Part shown: positions 53,533 through 61,826 of the stretch, in pieces
Layout: the number at the start of each line of letters is the position of its first letter
How positions within the stretch are numbered: position 1 is the first letter of the stretch
Assembly (NCBI GenBank): GCA_002726205.1
Contig: PBSL01000013.1
Location: 8,096-72,095 of the forward strand
From: Planctomycetaceae bacterium
GTDB lineage: Bacteria; Planctomycetota; Planctomycetia; Planctomycetales; Planctomycetaceae
Direction: 5' to 3'
Length of the DNA: 64,000 nucleotides
Made by a program: the position numbers and the translations under genes
Notes under the pieces: generated by a model
What the model was told of the DNA's origin: nothing
Database searches by the model: none
The model's input: only the letters and a program-made list of their open reading frames with translations

Positions 53533-55345
53533 CCAGTCGCGGCGTGCCCCCGAACAGCCTCCGGTCACCGCCCGGATCATACCGCTACATCTCAACGTCG
53601 AACTCTTCGCGTCGGGACTTGGTGCCGGCATCACACGTGCCCCACGTTGCGATCTCGAGCACGTGCCCCTGATCACCCCTCCGCGGTTTCAGCCGGCATG
53701 GCTTCCTCACTGGCCTCAGTTGCAGACGATCGGTCTAGAGTTTCCCGAGGCCTCGTTTCTGGACGTTGGTCACAACGACTGCATCGCTCCCGCACATGAC
53801 ACGCCTTGCCAGCCGCAGTCAACCACGCCCACACCCTCCTCGCAGACACCCCAACGCAAACCGACCCGTTTATCGATTTCCGACACGGCCCTGTCGATCT
53901 CTGACCGTCTTTACTGCTTGCTGCAACCCCCCCTGGAATCGCTTCTGTCCGGACAGGAGCTGGTCATGCCTTTCGAGCCGTTCCCCTTCCAGTACGAGGG
54001 GATTGCCTGGCTGTTCTCACATTCCGCAGCACTGCTGGCCGATGAGATGGGGCTGGGAAAGACGATGCAGGCAATCAGCGCTATCCGGTTGCTGCTCCGT
54101 GCAGGACACATTCGCAGTGTGCTCCTGGTCTGCCCAAAACCGCTGATCACCAACTGGCAGCGTGAACTCGCGATGTGGGCAGAAGAACTTCCTGTGCTGC
54201 CGATCGAGGGGCCTGCCTCTCGACGGCAAATGCTCTGGCAGGTCCCTCAGGCACCGATCAAGATCGCCAATTACGAGTTGCTCGTGCGGGATTTCGAGAT
54301 GATCGGGGAGGATGACTTTCCCGCTTTTGACCTGGTCGTTCTCGACGAGGCGCAGCGTATCAAGAACCGCGGTTCGCGAACTTCGCAGACCGCTCGCGCA
54401 TTAAAGAGCCAAAGATCGTGGGCTCTGACCGGCACACCAATGGAGAATCGCCCCGATGAATTCGTCACCCTCCTGGAATTCCTGAGGGCCACCCCCGACA
54501 AGAGTGCCCTCGACATCGGTCAGCTGAATCGCCTTGCTCGCGAATACGTACTCCGTCGGACCAAGGACCGCGTCCTCAAAGACCTGCCGCCTCGCCTGGA
54601 TCGTGACGAGTATCTTCAACTCAATCCCGCCCAGGAAGCAGCGTACCGTACGGCCGAACGTGACGGCGTGGTGCAACTCAACGAACTGGGTGAGTCGATC
54701 ACGATCCAGCACGTCTTTGAATTGGTGTTGCGACTCAAGCAAATCGCCAACTTCGACCCCCTCACCGGTCAAAGCTGCAAATTGGACCGACTGTCCGCCG
54801 AGATGGAAGAGATTGCCTCCAGCGGCGGCAAGGCGATCCTGTTCAGCCAATGGACAAAATGCCTGGACTGGCTGGCCCGTCAGCTTGAGCACTTACAACC
54901 GCTTGTCTTCCATGGCGGCGTCGCCTCAGCTCAACGGGACGCGACCCTTCACAGGTTCGAACACGACCCCGACGCTCACCTGATCCTGATGAGTTACGGC
55001 GTCGGCGCCGTTGGCCTCAACCTTCAGTTCGCCGGCTACGTGTTCCTTTTCGATCGATGGTGGAACCCGGCCGTAGAAGACCAGGCAATCAACCGTGCGC
55101 ACCGAATCGGCCAGCAGAACCCCGTGCTGGTGACGAAGTTCATCTGCCGGGACACGATCGAGGAACGGATCGACCGGGTGCTGAAACAAAAACGAGATTT
55201 GTTCAACCTCGTTCTCGGCGACTCGGATATCAGCAACGTCAGCCTCAGTCTCGATGCCCGGGAAATCTTTGGCCTGTTCGACCTCAAAACCGGCCACGGT
55301 GCCGACGCCCGCAGCATCTCGCCGCAAGAGCCCGTCGACAACTAA
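53516..55345 (+). CDS. Compact SNF2-family DEAD/DEAH-like helicase/ATPase
   Basis: 609 residues from the GTG at 53516; the frame is open further upstream but this start overlaps the previous gene by only 17 bp. About 140 N-terminal residues have no recognised domain. Helicase motifs: I 'L-L-A-D-E-M-G-L-G-K-T' near 173-183, Ia 'V-L-L-V-C-P-K-P-L', II 'V-V-L-D-E-A-Q-R-I-K-N' near 275, III 'A-L-T-G-T-P-M-E-N-R', IV 'L-F-S-Q-W-T-K-C-L' near 445, V 'A-V-G-L-N-L' and VI 'Q-A-I-N-R-A-H-R-I-G-Q' near 523-533. SNF2 enzymes use ATP to translocate on DNA or remodel protein-DNA complexes. Lacks SWIM, HIRAN or nuclease domains. Confidence 0.92.
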   Translation: MTSRTDQSRRAPEQPPVTARIIPLHLNVELFASGLGAGITRAPRCDLEHVPLITPPRFQPAWLPHWPQLQTIGLEFPEASFLDVGHNDCIAPAHDTPCQPQSTTPTPSSQTPQRKPTRLSISDTALSISDRLYCLLQPPLESLLSGQELVMPFEPFPFQYEGIAWLFSHSAALLADEMGLGKTMQAISAIRLLLRAGHIRSVLLVCPKPLITNWQRELAMWAEELPVLPIEGPASRRQMLWQVPQAPIKIANYELLVRDFEMIGEDDFPAFDLVVLDEAQRIKNRGSRTSQTARALKSQRSWALTGTPMENRPDEFVTLLEFLRATPDKSALDIGQLNRLAREYVLRRTKDRVLKDLPPRLDRDEYLQLNPAQEAAYRTAERDGVVQLNELGESITIQHVFELVLRLKQIANFDPLTGQSCKLDRLSAEMEEIASSGGKAILFSQWTKCLDWLARQLEHLQPLVFHGGVASAQRDATLHRFEHDPDAHLILMSYGVGAVGLNLQFAGYVFLFDRWWNPAVEDQAINRAHRIGQQNPVLVTKFICRDTIEERIDRVLKQKRDLFNLVLGDSDISNVSLSLDAREIFGLFDLKTGHGADARSISPQEPVDN

Positions 55346-56496
55346 GCGCCCAGGTCTTCTACGGCCTCGATGACCCTCGCTTCGGCCGCCGCGAGTTCGC
55401 GTTCGCAATCAACAACCAGCAAGATCAATCCGGCTGGCGCGACTGCCGGTCCCCTGGGCGAATATCTCACCAACTGACGGATTCCCGGAATCTCATCAGC
55501 GAGATCCCGCAGACGGTCATCCACGCCTTCCGTGTGACCCCATCGCACCTGAAGCACAGTCGCTGCCCCAGTTGTCGCAACTCGATCGAGCCACCCCAAT
55601 GCCAGGCGTCCCATAGTGAATCGTGCATTCACATCCTGCAGAGGCCGCCATCTCGCCTCTCCCGCCGGATCCCGGTACAGCATCGCGTCGATGCCTAACG
55701 GGCCGAAATAGCCCGTTTCACCGATCCTTGTGACCACCGGTTCAAGCATCGACAGCAACGTGCCAAGTTCTTCTACCGCCCCACGGACGCCTGCGGGCCG
55801 GATTCGCGTCCCGCGATACCTTCCGTCCGAGGTACTCAGGAGTTGCGTCACGCCACATAAGCGAAACGTTCCGTTTCGCTCGACATGAAACTGAACTCCG
55901 AACTCTTCGAGAGCATCCAGCCACGGTTCGACGAACAACACTCCATCGATCCGCAACCGACCCTGAGCCCATCCGCCAAGCGAGTCATCCACCACCGCCT
56001 CACGACCTCGACGCTGCTGACGGCCCGCCATTCCCAGATCCCCTTTGAGGATCCAGCCCTGCCCTTGCGATGTCGCGGCAGCGAGTTTGTCCCGCAGCTC
56101 GTCGATCCCACTGACCACGTCGGCACCTTCCAGTGCCGGCAACCCTCGCGCTGCCTCTCCCCATGCCCATCGTCTTCGATTCAGGGTCTTTACCACATCC
56201 AGATCTGGAATATCGGCAGCACACCCCACAATTCTCGCCAGTTGTGCTGACGAATGATTCCAGCCCCAGGGAATGACTTGGGAGATCCCCGTGTCGGGGA
56301 GCCAGGGCGGTGGCGCACCCCCCTTACCGGAAAGCGTCCCCGCGAGTTGATCCTCGGCAAGGACTCGATCGCCGTCCTCGAAAATCGGCTGCCAGCACTC
56401 GGCCAGGCCTTTGGTCGAGTGCATTACCGACGCTGGAATCGCCTTGCCCTGCAATTCGATCTCGAACCCGAAGTTCGACACAAACAGTCGCGTCAT
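55342..56496 (-). CDS. ATP-grasp-like protein
   Basis: 384 residues from the ATG at 56496; 16 residues more if 56544 is used. The central and C-terminal parts look like an ATP-grasp fold: 'G-W-I-L-K-G-D-L-G-M-A-G-R' near 150 (P-loop-like Lys/Gly strand), 'V-L-F-V-E-P-W-L' near 190 and 'L-Q-D-V-N-A-R-F-T-M-G' near 305, a D/E-x-N-A-R box that usually carries the Mg2+ ligands. Such enzymes couple a carboxylate to an amine or thiol with ATP. No pathway partner is adjacent. The final stop overlaps the SNF2 gene's stop by 4 bp on the other strand. Confidence 0.65.
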   Translation of the reverse strand: MTRLFVSNFGFEIELQGKAIPASVMHSTKGLAECWQPIFEDGDRVLAEDQLAGTLSGKGGAPPPWLPDTGISQVIPWGWNHSSAQLARIVGCAADIPDLDVVKTLNRRRWAWGEAARGLPALEGADVVSGIDELRDKLAAATSQGQGWILKGDLGMAGRQQRRGREAVVDDSLGGWAQGRLRIDGVLFVEPWLDALEEFGVQFHVERNGTFRLCGVTQLLSTSDGRYRGTRIRPAGVRGAVEELGTLLSMLEPVVTRIGETGYFGPLGIDAMLYRDPAGEARWRPLQDVNARFTMGRLALGWLDRVATTGAATVLQVRWGHTEGVDDRLRDLADEIPGIRQLVRYSPRGPAVAPAGLILLVVDCERELAAAEARVIEAVEDLGA

Positions 56497-56582
56497 CCGC
56501 TCATTCTGTTCCAGTGGACGATTCTCTCTCCAACGCGTGTTCAACCTTCCGGCACGCGGATGCTGCTGCGATGGCCAGCGCT

Positions 56583-57458
56583 CTAGAAAACAATCTCCAG
56601 CACTTGTTCCTCCTTGAGCATACGAGACTGAATACGGATCCTATCACGCACCAGCTTCTTGGCCGGCGGGACGCGAATCAATATCTGTGCGATCCGGTTT
56701 CTGACCGGAAGAGAATCAGCCTTTCTGATCACCGGCACCGCCTTGCCCTTGCGAATCGTCAGCGTCACGTTCGGCCAACGACGATCCCAGGGGATCGTCT
56801 GATGATACTTGTCACTGCCTTCGACTTCGCCACTGAGATCCCTGGCGCGGTAGCGTCTGACGCCATCGGGAAGTCGAACCTGGATCACGATCGTGTACGC
56901 CATTTCCGGCAACGGGTCGACGGGGACCGTCCAGGCGGAAAAACTGCCCTTGCGCACCACTCGTGCTCCATCGGGCGCCTTGAGCAACCCGCCGTCACCT
57001 GCACCGGCTTGGTCTTTCGACACAGAGGCGAGAATCGACTCTGTCAACTGTTCCTCCAGCACGTCGGACCGATCGCTCTCGACCGCAACGCGGGCCGGCC
57101 GCTTCTCCTGCATGTCGTTTCTTTGCGTCTGGGCGTCCAGGACAACTCCTACCGATTCGGGCAAGGAGGGCGGACGTTCGTCGGAGCGACCCCATTCCGT
57201 GGACAGCGGTGACCTGTCGACCAACTGGTCGATGATCAACAGCGAAAGGCCGGCCGTCACCAGCAGATGCAGTGTCAGCGAGGTGCCGTAACCAGCCAGC
57301 CAGTGCCGGGTCCCGCTACGGCTTCCCGCCATTCCTACCTCCGGCGCACGATTGCCTGCACGTCCTTCAAGCTGCTTTTGCCGACGCTCGTCCACTGAGT
57401 TCCTTTGTGTTTTGCTGCTGAAGAGTCTCGGAAGTTTCGGCACGGCTTTCTGCGCCAA
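56583..57458 (-). CDS. Single-pass membrane protein of unknown function
   Basis: 291 residues. A basic N-terminal region of about 50 residues precedes one strong membrane helix at about 60-77 (S-L-T-L-H-L-L-V-T-A-G-L-S-L-L-I), then a soluble, presumably extracytoplasmic region. Residues 165-290 are beta-rich with 'W-T-V-P-V-D-P-L-P' and 'Y-T-I-V-I-Q-V-R-L-P'. The layout resembles a TonB-like or VWA-associated membrane anchor but no family can be named. It lies between mutY (75 bp upstream) and the ATP-grasp gene, same strand. Confidence 0.6.
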   Translation of the reverse strand: MAQKAVPKLPRLFSSKTQRNSVDERRQKQLEGRAGNRAPEVGMAGSRSGTRHWLAGYGTSLTLHLLVTAGLSLLIIDQLVDRSPLSTEWGRSDERPPSLPESVGVVLDAQTQRNDMQEKRPARVAVESDRSDVLEEQLTESILASVSKDQAGAGDGGLLKAPDGARVVRKGSFSAWTVPVDPLPEMAYTIVIQVRLPDGVRRYRARDLSGEVEGSDKYHQTIPWDRRWPNVTLTIRKGKAVPVIRKADSLPVRNRIAQILIRVPPAKKLVRDRIRIQSRMLKEEQVLEIVF

Positions 57459-57533
57459 ACTCTCTTGGTGACGCGTTCGGTGGCGTCCCGTTCATCCTAA
57501 CCCCCGTTGGCAGCTCGGCAAGCACCAACCAGT

Positions 57534-58628
57534 TCATGCAGGTTTACGGATCCATTGCGCAACCTGCCGTCCCGGCACCGAGAGCGGCCGTCGAGACAAC
57601 TCATCGATCGGGATCCACTCCGCTCTCTCCCCTCCATTCCATTCGCCATCGACCCACGACACATCGGCCGCCTGCAGATGGATTCGAAACCGCGTTACGC
57701 CATGCCGAAATTCACCAAGTTGTCTGCAAAACTCGATATCGATCCCCCGTGCACGCATCTCCCGGACAAGATCGAGGATTGTTGTCGGCTGATCGAGAGT
57801 CTCACCTCGGGCCCGACTGATCAGTGGGAAGCCCCACAAGCCGGGCCAGCGTCCTTCTTCCGAGTAGCGAATCATCAACACGTCACCGGATCTCTTGATC
57901 ACGACGGCTGTCTCATGCAATTCGGTAATCCGGGCCCGCCGACGCCGCATCGGGACTCGTGAGGTAATCCCCAGACGAAACGCCTGACAATTCAGTCGGA
58001 CTGGACATTCTTCGCACAAAGGTTCTGATCGGCAGACGGTTGCGCCCAGGTCCATCAAGGCCTGGTTGAATTGGCCGGGGCGCGCCGGCGGCACAACCCG
58101 TTCGGCGAAAGCCCACAACTGTTTCTGACCAGAAGCCCTGGCGGGATCATCGACCATTCCCAGCAAACGGGAATACAGCCTCAGCGTGTTGGCTTCCACG
58201 ATGGGAGCGGCTTCATCAAAGGCAAACGACGCAATCGCCGATGCCGTGTAGCGACCGACCCCAGGCAAACACTCAATCGCGTCCGCCGAACGCGGCCACA
58301 CCCCTTCCCATTCCTCGACGATCATTGTGGCCGCGCGATGAAGGTTGCGGGCGCGACTGTAGTAACCCAGGCCTTCCCATACCCGTAACACCGCTTCCTC
58401 GCTCGCTTGAGCCAGGCTCGTGACAGTGGGAAATTCGTCGAGGAACTTTTCCAGGTACGGAACGACCGCGGCAACGGTCGTCTGTTGCAACATGATCTCG
58501 CGAACCCAGACACTGTACGGATCGGCATCCTCTTTCCAGGGCAATTCTCGCCCGTGGAGTCGATACCAACGTCGAACACGGCGGCGAAAAGCAGCCACCC
58601 ACTGACTGGTTCCGACATCAGAAGTCAA
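57534..58628 (-). CDS. mutY: Adenine DNA glycosylase MutY with altered catalytic motif
   Basis: 364 residues, standard length. HhH-GPD core with catalytic Glu44 in 'V-W-V-R-E-I-M-L-Q-Q-T', hairpin 'L-P-G-V-G-R-Y-T-A-S-A-I' near 121-132 and a 4Fe-4S loop with Cys199, 205, 208 and 214. Its spacing is C-x5-C-x2-C-x5-C, one residue shorter than the usual C-x6-C. At the place of the canonical catalytic Asp (in L-D-G-N-V) it reads 'I-V-E-A-N-T', giving Glu145. The C-terminal NUDIX-like domain (about 230-360) that recognises 8-oxoG is present. MutY removes adenine opposite 8-oxoguanine. It follows the cytidine deaminase gene by 37 bp. Confidence 0.93.
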   Translation of the reverse strand: MTSDVGTSQWVAAFRRRVRRWYRLHGRELPWKEDADPYSVWVREIMLQQTTVAAVVPYLEKFLDEFPTVTSLAQASEEAVLRVWEGLGYYSRARNLHRAATMIVEEWEGVWPRSADAIECLPGVGRYTASAIASFAFDEAAPIVEANTLRLYSRLLGMVDDPARASGQKQLWAFAERVVPPARPGQFNQALMDLGATVCRSEPLCEECPVRLNCQAFRLGITSRVPMRRRRARITELHETAVVIKRSGDVLMIRYSEEGRWPGLWGFPLISRARGETLDQPTTILDLVREMRARGIDIEFCRQLGEFRHGVTRFRIHLQAADVSWVDGEWNGGERAEWIPIDELSRRPLSVPGRQVAQWIRKPA

Positions 58629-58665
58629 TGATCATGCCTCCGCGTTTCCACAATCGGCCCGTCAG

Positions 58666-59085
58666 CTAACCGGTTGACGGGCTCGATTGCAGCTCGTCTT
58701 CCCCGAAACGCCTGGGAAGCAATTCGCTCAGCTGAACAGTTTCCCGACCGCCGTGGGAATCGGCAAGAACGATCTCCAACTCCTCGCAGAATTCCGCCAA
58801 CACCTGTCGGCAGGCGCCACAGGGAGCCACCGGTCCCGGCCCCTCCACGGCCACCACCAGCCGTTTCCAGCCCAGAACACCACGACTGATCGCCGCCCCC
58901 ACAGCGACCCGCTCGGCACACATTGTCAGCCCGTAACTCGCATTCTCGACGTTACACCCGAGCACCACACGACCGTCGATCGCCTCGATCACAGCTCCGA
59001 CACCAAACTCCGAATACGGAACATGCGCTCCTTCACGAGCCTTCAACGCCTCTTCAATCAACAGCTCAAGTGAGGAAACATTCAT
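58666..59085 (-). CDS. cdd: Cytidine deaminase
   Basis: 139 residues from the ATG at 59085, preceded 6 bp away by G-G-A-G; ATGs at 59088 and 59097 are also in frame. Zinc and active-site motifs: 'C-N-V-E-N-A-S-Y-G-L-T-M-C-A-E-R' (first Zn Cys with the proton-shuttling Glu in C-A-E) and 'P-C-G-A-C-R-Q-V' (the two further Zn Cys). Substrate-binding 'V-P-Y-S-E-F-G-V-G-A' near residue 21. This is the homotetrameric small-type enzyme converting (deoxy)cytidine to (deoxy)uridine. It lies 32 bp after the nucleoside transporter gene, so uptake, deamination and phosphorolysis form one salvage unit. Confidence 0.95.
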   Translation of the reverse strand: MNVSSLELLIEEALKAREGAHVPYSEFGVGAVIEAIDGRVVLGCNVENASYGLTMCAERVAVGAAISRGVLGWKRLVVAVEGPGPVAPCGACRQVLAEFCEELEIVLADSHGGRETVQLSELLPRRFGEDELQSSPSTG

Positions 59086-59117
59086 CATCAGCTCCATTGC
59101 GCCTGCCGGCCCGGGTG

Positions 59118-60365
59118 TCAGATGAACATGCCCGCCATCGTCGCGGTCATCCAGGAAGCCATCGCCCCGCCAAGCATCGCCCGGGGGGCCAGACGGGCGA
59201 TATCAGTCTTCCGGGACGGTGCCAGGGGAGTGATGCCGCCGATCTGAATTCCGATCGACGCGAAATTGGCGAAACCGCACAGGGCATACGCTGCCATCTG
59301 TGCGGATCGCTTGTGCTGGAAGGGATTCTCGCCATCCGGCAGCATCGATTCCAGTTGCGTGAACGCCACGAATTCATTGATCGACAACTTTGTTCCCAAC
59401 AGTGAACCAAACAGCTGGCAGTCATGTGTCCCCTCGATGCCCATCAGCCAGGCCACTGGCGAGAAGATCCAGCCAAAGATCTTTTCCAACGACAACCCGA
59501 CCTCCCCCAGTGGCCAGTCGATCAACGTCACCAATCCGGTAAAGGCAATCAACATGGCGATAACGTTCAGCCACAATTTCAACCCGTCGGTGGTGCCGTT
59601 GGCGGCGGCTTCAACAATATTGCTGGCGTTACGTTCGACTCGAAACTCAATCCGGCCCCCGGTTTCTGACTCCTCGGTTTCGGGCAACATGAGTTTGGCG
59701 ATCAGGAATGCCGCCGGTGCACTCATCACCGAAGCTGCCAACAAATGCGCACCGAACTCTTCACCGAGAACACCGATATAGACGGCCAGTACCGAACCGG
59801 CGATCGTGGCGAACCCACCGGTCATCAAGGCGTTCAGTTCTGATTGTGTCAATTTCTCGATGTAGGGCCGGACCACCAGCGGCGCCTCGGTTTGACCAAC
59901 GAACACGTTGGCCGCGACTGCCATCGATTCCGCCCCGGACACCCCCAGCAGCACCGACATCACGCGGGCCAGTCCGTACACGAGCAACTGCATGATGCCC
60001 AGGTGATAGAGCACAGCCATCAATGCCGAGAAGAAAATGATGGCCGCCAGGCCGCTGCCGGCAAATGCGAAGATGAACGCGTTCTTTTCTCCCACGGCTT
60101 CAGCCATGACGGCGCGGTCCGCCAACGGACCGAAAACCAGTTTCCCGCCCGGTTCTGCCATGCTGATCAATTTGCGGACCGCGTCGGACGCCCCGGCAAA
60201 GACGCGTCCGCCGATATCAGTCCCCAGGATCAACGCTGCCAACAAGGCTTGCATCAGCAAGCCGAAGAAGACGATCCGCCATGGAATCCGTCGCCGATCC
60301 GAAGATAACGCCCAGGCCGCCAGGCAGAAGAAGGCCAATCCCAGCAGGCCGCGTGCGACCGTCAT
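59118..60365 (-). CDS. nupC: NupC-type concentrative nucleoside transporter
   Basis: 415 residues with about ten membrane helices. Nucleoside transporter marks: 'G-Q-T-E-A-P-L-V-V-R-P-Y' near residue 152, 'M-T-G-G-F-A-T-I-A-G-S-V-L' near 182, and 'K-L-S-I-N-E-F-V-A-F' near 325 with 'C-G-F-A-N-F-A-S-I-G-I-Q-I-G-G' near 365. These line the nucleoside and Na+ (or H+) sites of the CNT fold. The start overlaps the phosphorylase gene by 4 bp. Confidence 0.94.
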   Translation of the reverse strand: MTVARGLLGLAFFCLAAWALSSDRRRIPWRIVFFGLLMQALLAALILGTDIGGRVFAGASDAVRKLISMAEPGGKLVFGPLADRAVMAEAVGEKNAFIFAFAGSGLAAIIFFSALMAVLYHLGIMQLLVYGLARVMSVLLGVSGAESMAVAANVFVGQTEAPLVVRPYIEKLTQSELNALMTGGFATIAGSVLAVYIGVLGEEFGAHLLAASVMSAPAAFLIAKLMLPETEESETGGRIEFRVERNASNIVEAAANGTTDGLKLWLNVIAMLIAFTGLVTLIDWPLGEVGLSLEKIFGWIFSPVAWLMGIEGTHDCQLFGSLLGTKLSINEFVAFTQLESMLPDGENPFQHKRSAQMAAYALCGFANFASIGIQIGGITPLAPSRKTDIARLAPRAMLGGAMASWMTATMAGMFI

Positions 60366-61693
60366 GCCTTTTCCTCATTCGTCGAATTGGCTGCAATCGT
60401 TGCCATCACCAATGGCTCCGGATCGTACGACACCTCATCAACCCCGATCGCCGAAACAGCAAGGGCCTCGGCCCGGGTAAACAGCCCGGCATCTGCTGCC
60501 ATCAGTTCCATTACGGTCTCCCCTTCCCGAACACTCGACCCCAGCGGGTGACAAATACGAATTCCGGCACCCGGATCGATTTGTTCCTGTCCGCTCCGGC
60601 GCCCGGCCCCAAGCAAGCTCGCCGCCCTTCCCAGACCGAGTGCGTCCAGTCTGACAATCGTGCCGTCCCCGGGCGAGCCAATCGCCCGTCTTTGCGTGGC
60701 CTGCGGCAGGCTTGCAGTGTTGTCGATCACACTCGCGTCCCCACCCTGCGCCGTCACCATTCGCACCAATCGCTCCAGTCCATGACCCGAATCCAGGGCC
60801 TCTTCGGCACGTCGCCGCGCGCGGGGCACCGACTCCTCGAGGCCGGCCCCGGCGATCATCTGCGCCACCAGTGCCAGGCACAGTTCCCGCAGGTCGGGGG
60901 GGCCCTCACCCTTGAGGCAAGCGACCGCCTCGGCGACTTCCAGGGCGTTTCCGACCGTCAATCCCAGCGGGGTGGACATTCTTGTCAGCAAGGCCACCGT
61001 TGCCAGTCCCGCGGCTTCCCCCCGGGCCACCAGTTCGCGAGCCAGCGTTTCACTCTGCTGCCTCTCGGAAAACACGGCCCCCGAGCCACACTTGACATCG
61101 AGCACGAGTGCCGAGATCCCCTCGGCGAGCTTCTTGCTCAGGATCGAGGCGCAGATCAAAGGAACACTGCCGACGGTACCCGTCGCATCGCGAAGACCAT
61201 ACAGCACACGATCGGCGGGCGCGATTCGCTTGGTGGCACCGCAGATCACACAACCGGCAGTGGCCACGACGTGATGAATTTCTTCGACGCCGAGGTCCAC
61301 GCGAAAGCCTGGAATCGACTGCAACTTGTCCAGCGTTCCGCCGGTGTGGGCCAGGCCTCTTCCCGAGAGCATCGGGACGTCGATTCCACAGGCGGCGGCC
61401 AGCGGCGCGACCACCAGGGACGTCTTGTCGCCCACGCCACCGGTCGAATGCTTGTCGGCAGTCGGCCGTTGAAAACTGGCAGGATCAAAACGCTCTCCCG
61501 TTTCGACCATCGCGGCAAGCAGGTGGTCGGTCTCCTCCTCATCAAGGCCGACCAACACAATCGCCATCAACAGGGCCGCCACCTGCCCTTGCTGCCATTC
61601 TCCATCAAGCACACCGCAGATGAACTCCGAGATTTGACCGGCGGTCAAGCGGCCGCCATCGCGTTTGCAGCGGATGATGTCCACTGCCGACAT
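60362..61693 (-). CDS. deoA: Pyrimidine-nucleoside (thymidine) phosphorylase
   Basis: 443 residues. Phosphate-binding 'K-H-S-T-G-G-V-G-D-K-T-S-L' near 80-92, the family signature 'S-G-R-G-L-A-H-T-G-G-T-L-D-K-L' near 109-123, and 'V-L-D-V-K-C-G-S-G-A-V-F' near 196. It cleaves thymidine or (deoxy)uridine with phosphate to base and (deoxy)ribose-1-phosphate. Gene order deoA-nupC-cdd suggests a pyrimidine nucleoside salvage operon. The discrimination between DeoA and Pdp types is not certain from motifs. Confidence 0.94.
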   Translation of the reverse strand: MSAVDIIRCKRDGGRLTAGQISEFICGVLDGEWQQGQVAALLMAIVLVGLDEEETDHLLAAMVETGERFDPASFQRPTADKHSTGGVGDKTSLVVAPLAAACGIDVPMLSGRGLAHTGGTLDKLQSIPGFRVDLGVEEIHHVVATAGCVICGATKRIAPADRVLYGLRDATGTVGSVPLICASILSKKLAEGISALVLDVKCGSGAVFSERQQSETLARELVARGEAAGLATVALLTRMSTPLGLTVGNALEVAEAVACLKGEGPPDLRELCLALVAQMIAGAGLEESVPRARRRAEEALDSGHGLERLVRMVTAQGGDASVIDNTASLPQATQRRAIGSPGDGTIVRLDALGLGRAASLLGAGRRSGQEQIDPGAGIRICHPLGSSVREGETVMELMAADAGLFTRAEALAVSAIGVDEVSYDPEPLVMATIAANSTNEEKA

Positions 61694-61826
61694 CTCGTGT
61701 TCCCGGAGCCCAGATTCGCAAACACTATCTGACCGTCATCACACGCCCTGTGTGTCGCTCGGGCCATCCCCCCCTCCCGAGACATGACACGAACAACACC
61801 GCCGTCGTAGCGTACCGGCGCGTGGA

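Noticed and set aside
60281-61732. 483-codon plus-strand frame opposite the phosphorylase gene
   Set aside because: Antisense to deoA, whose full signature is present; composition is typical of a GC-driven shadow frame.
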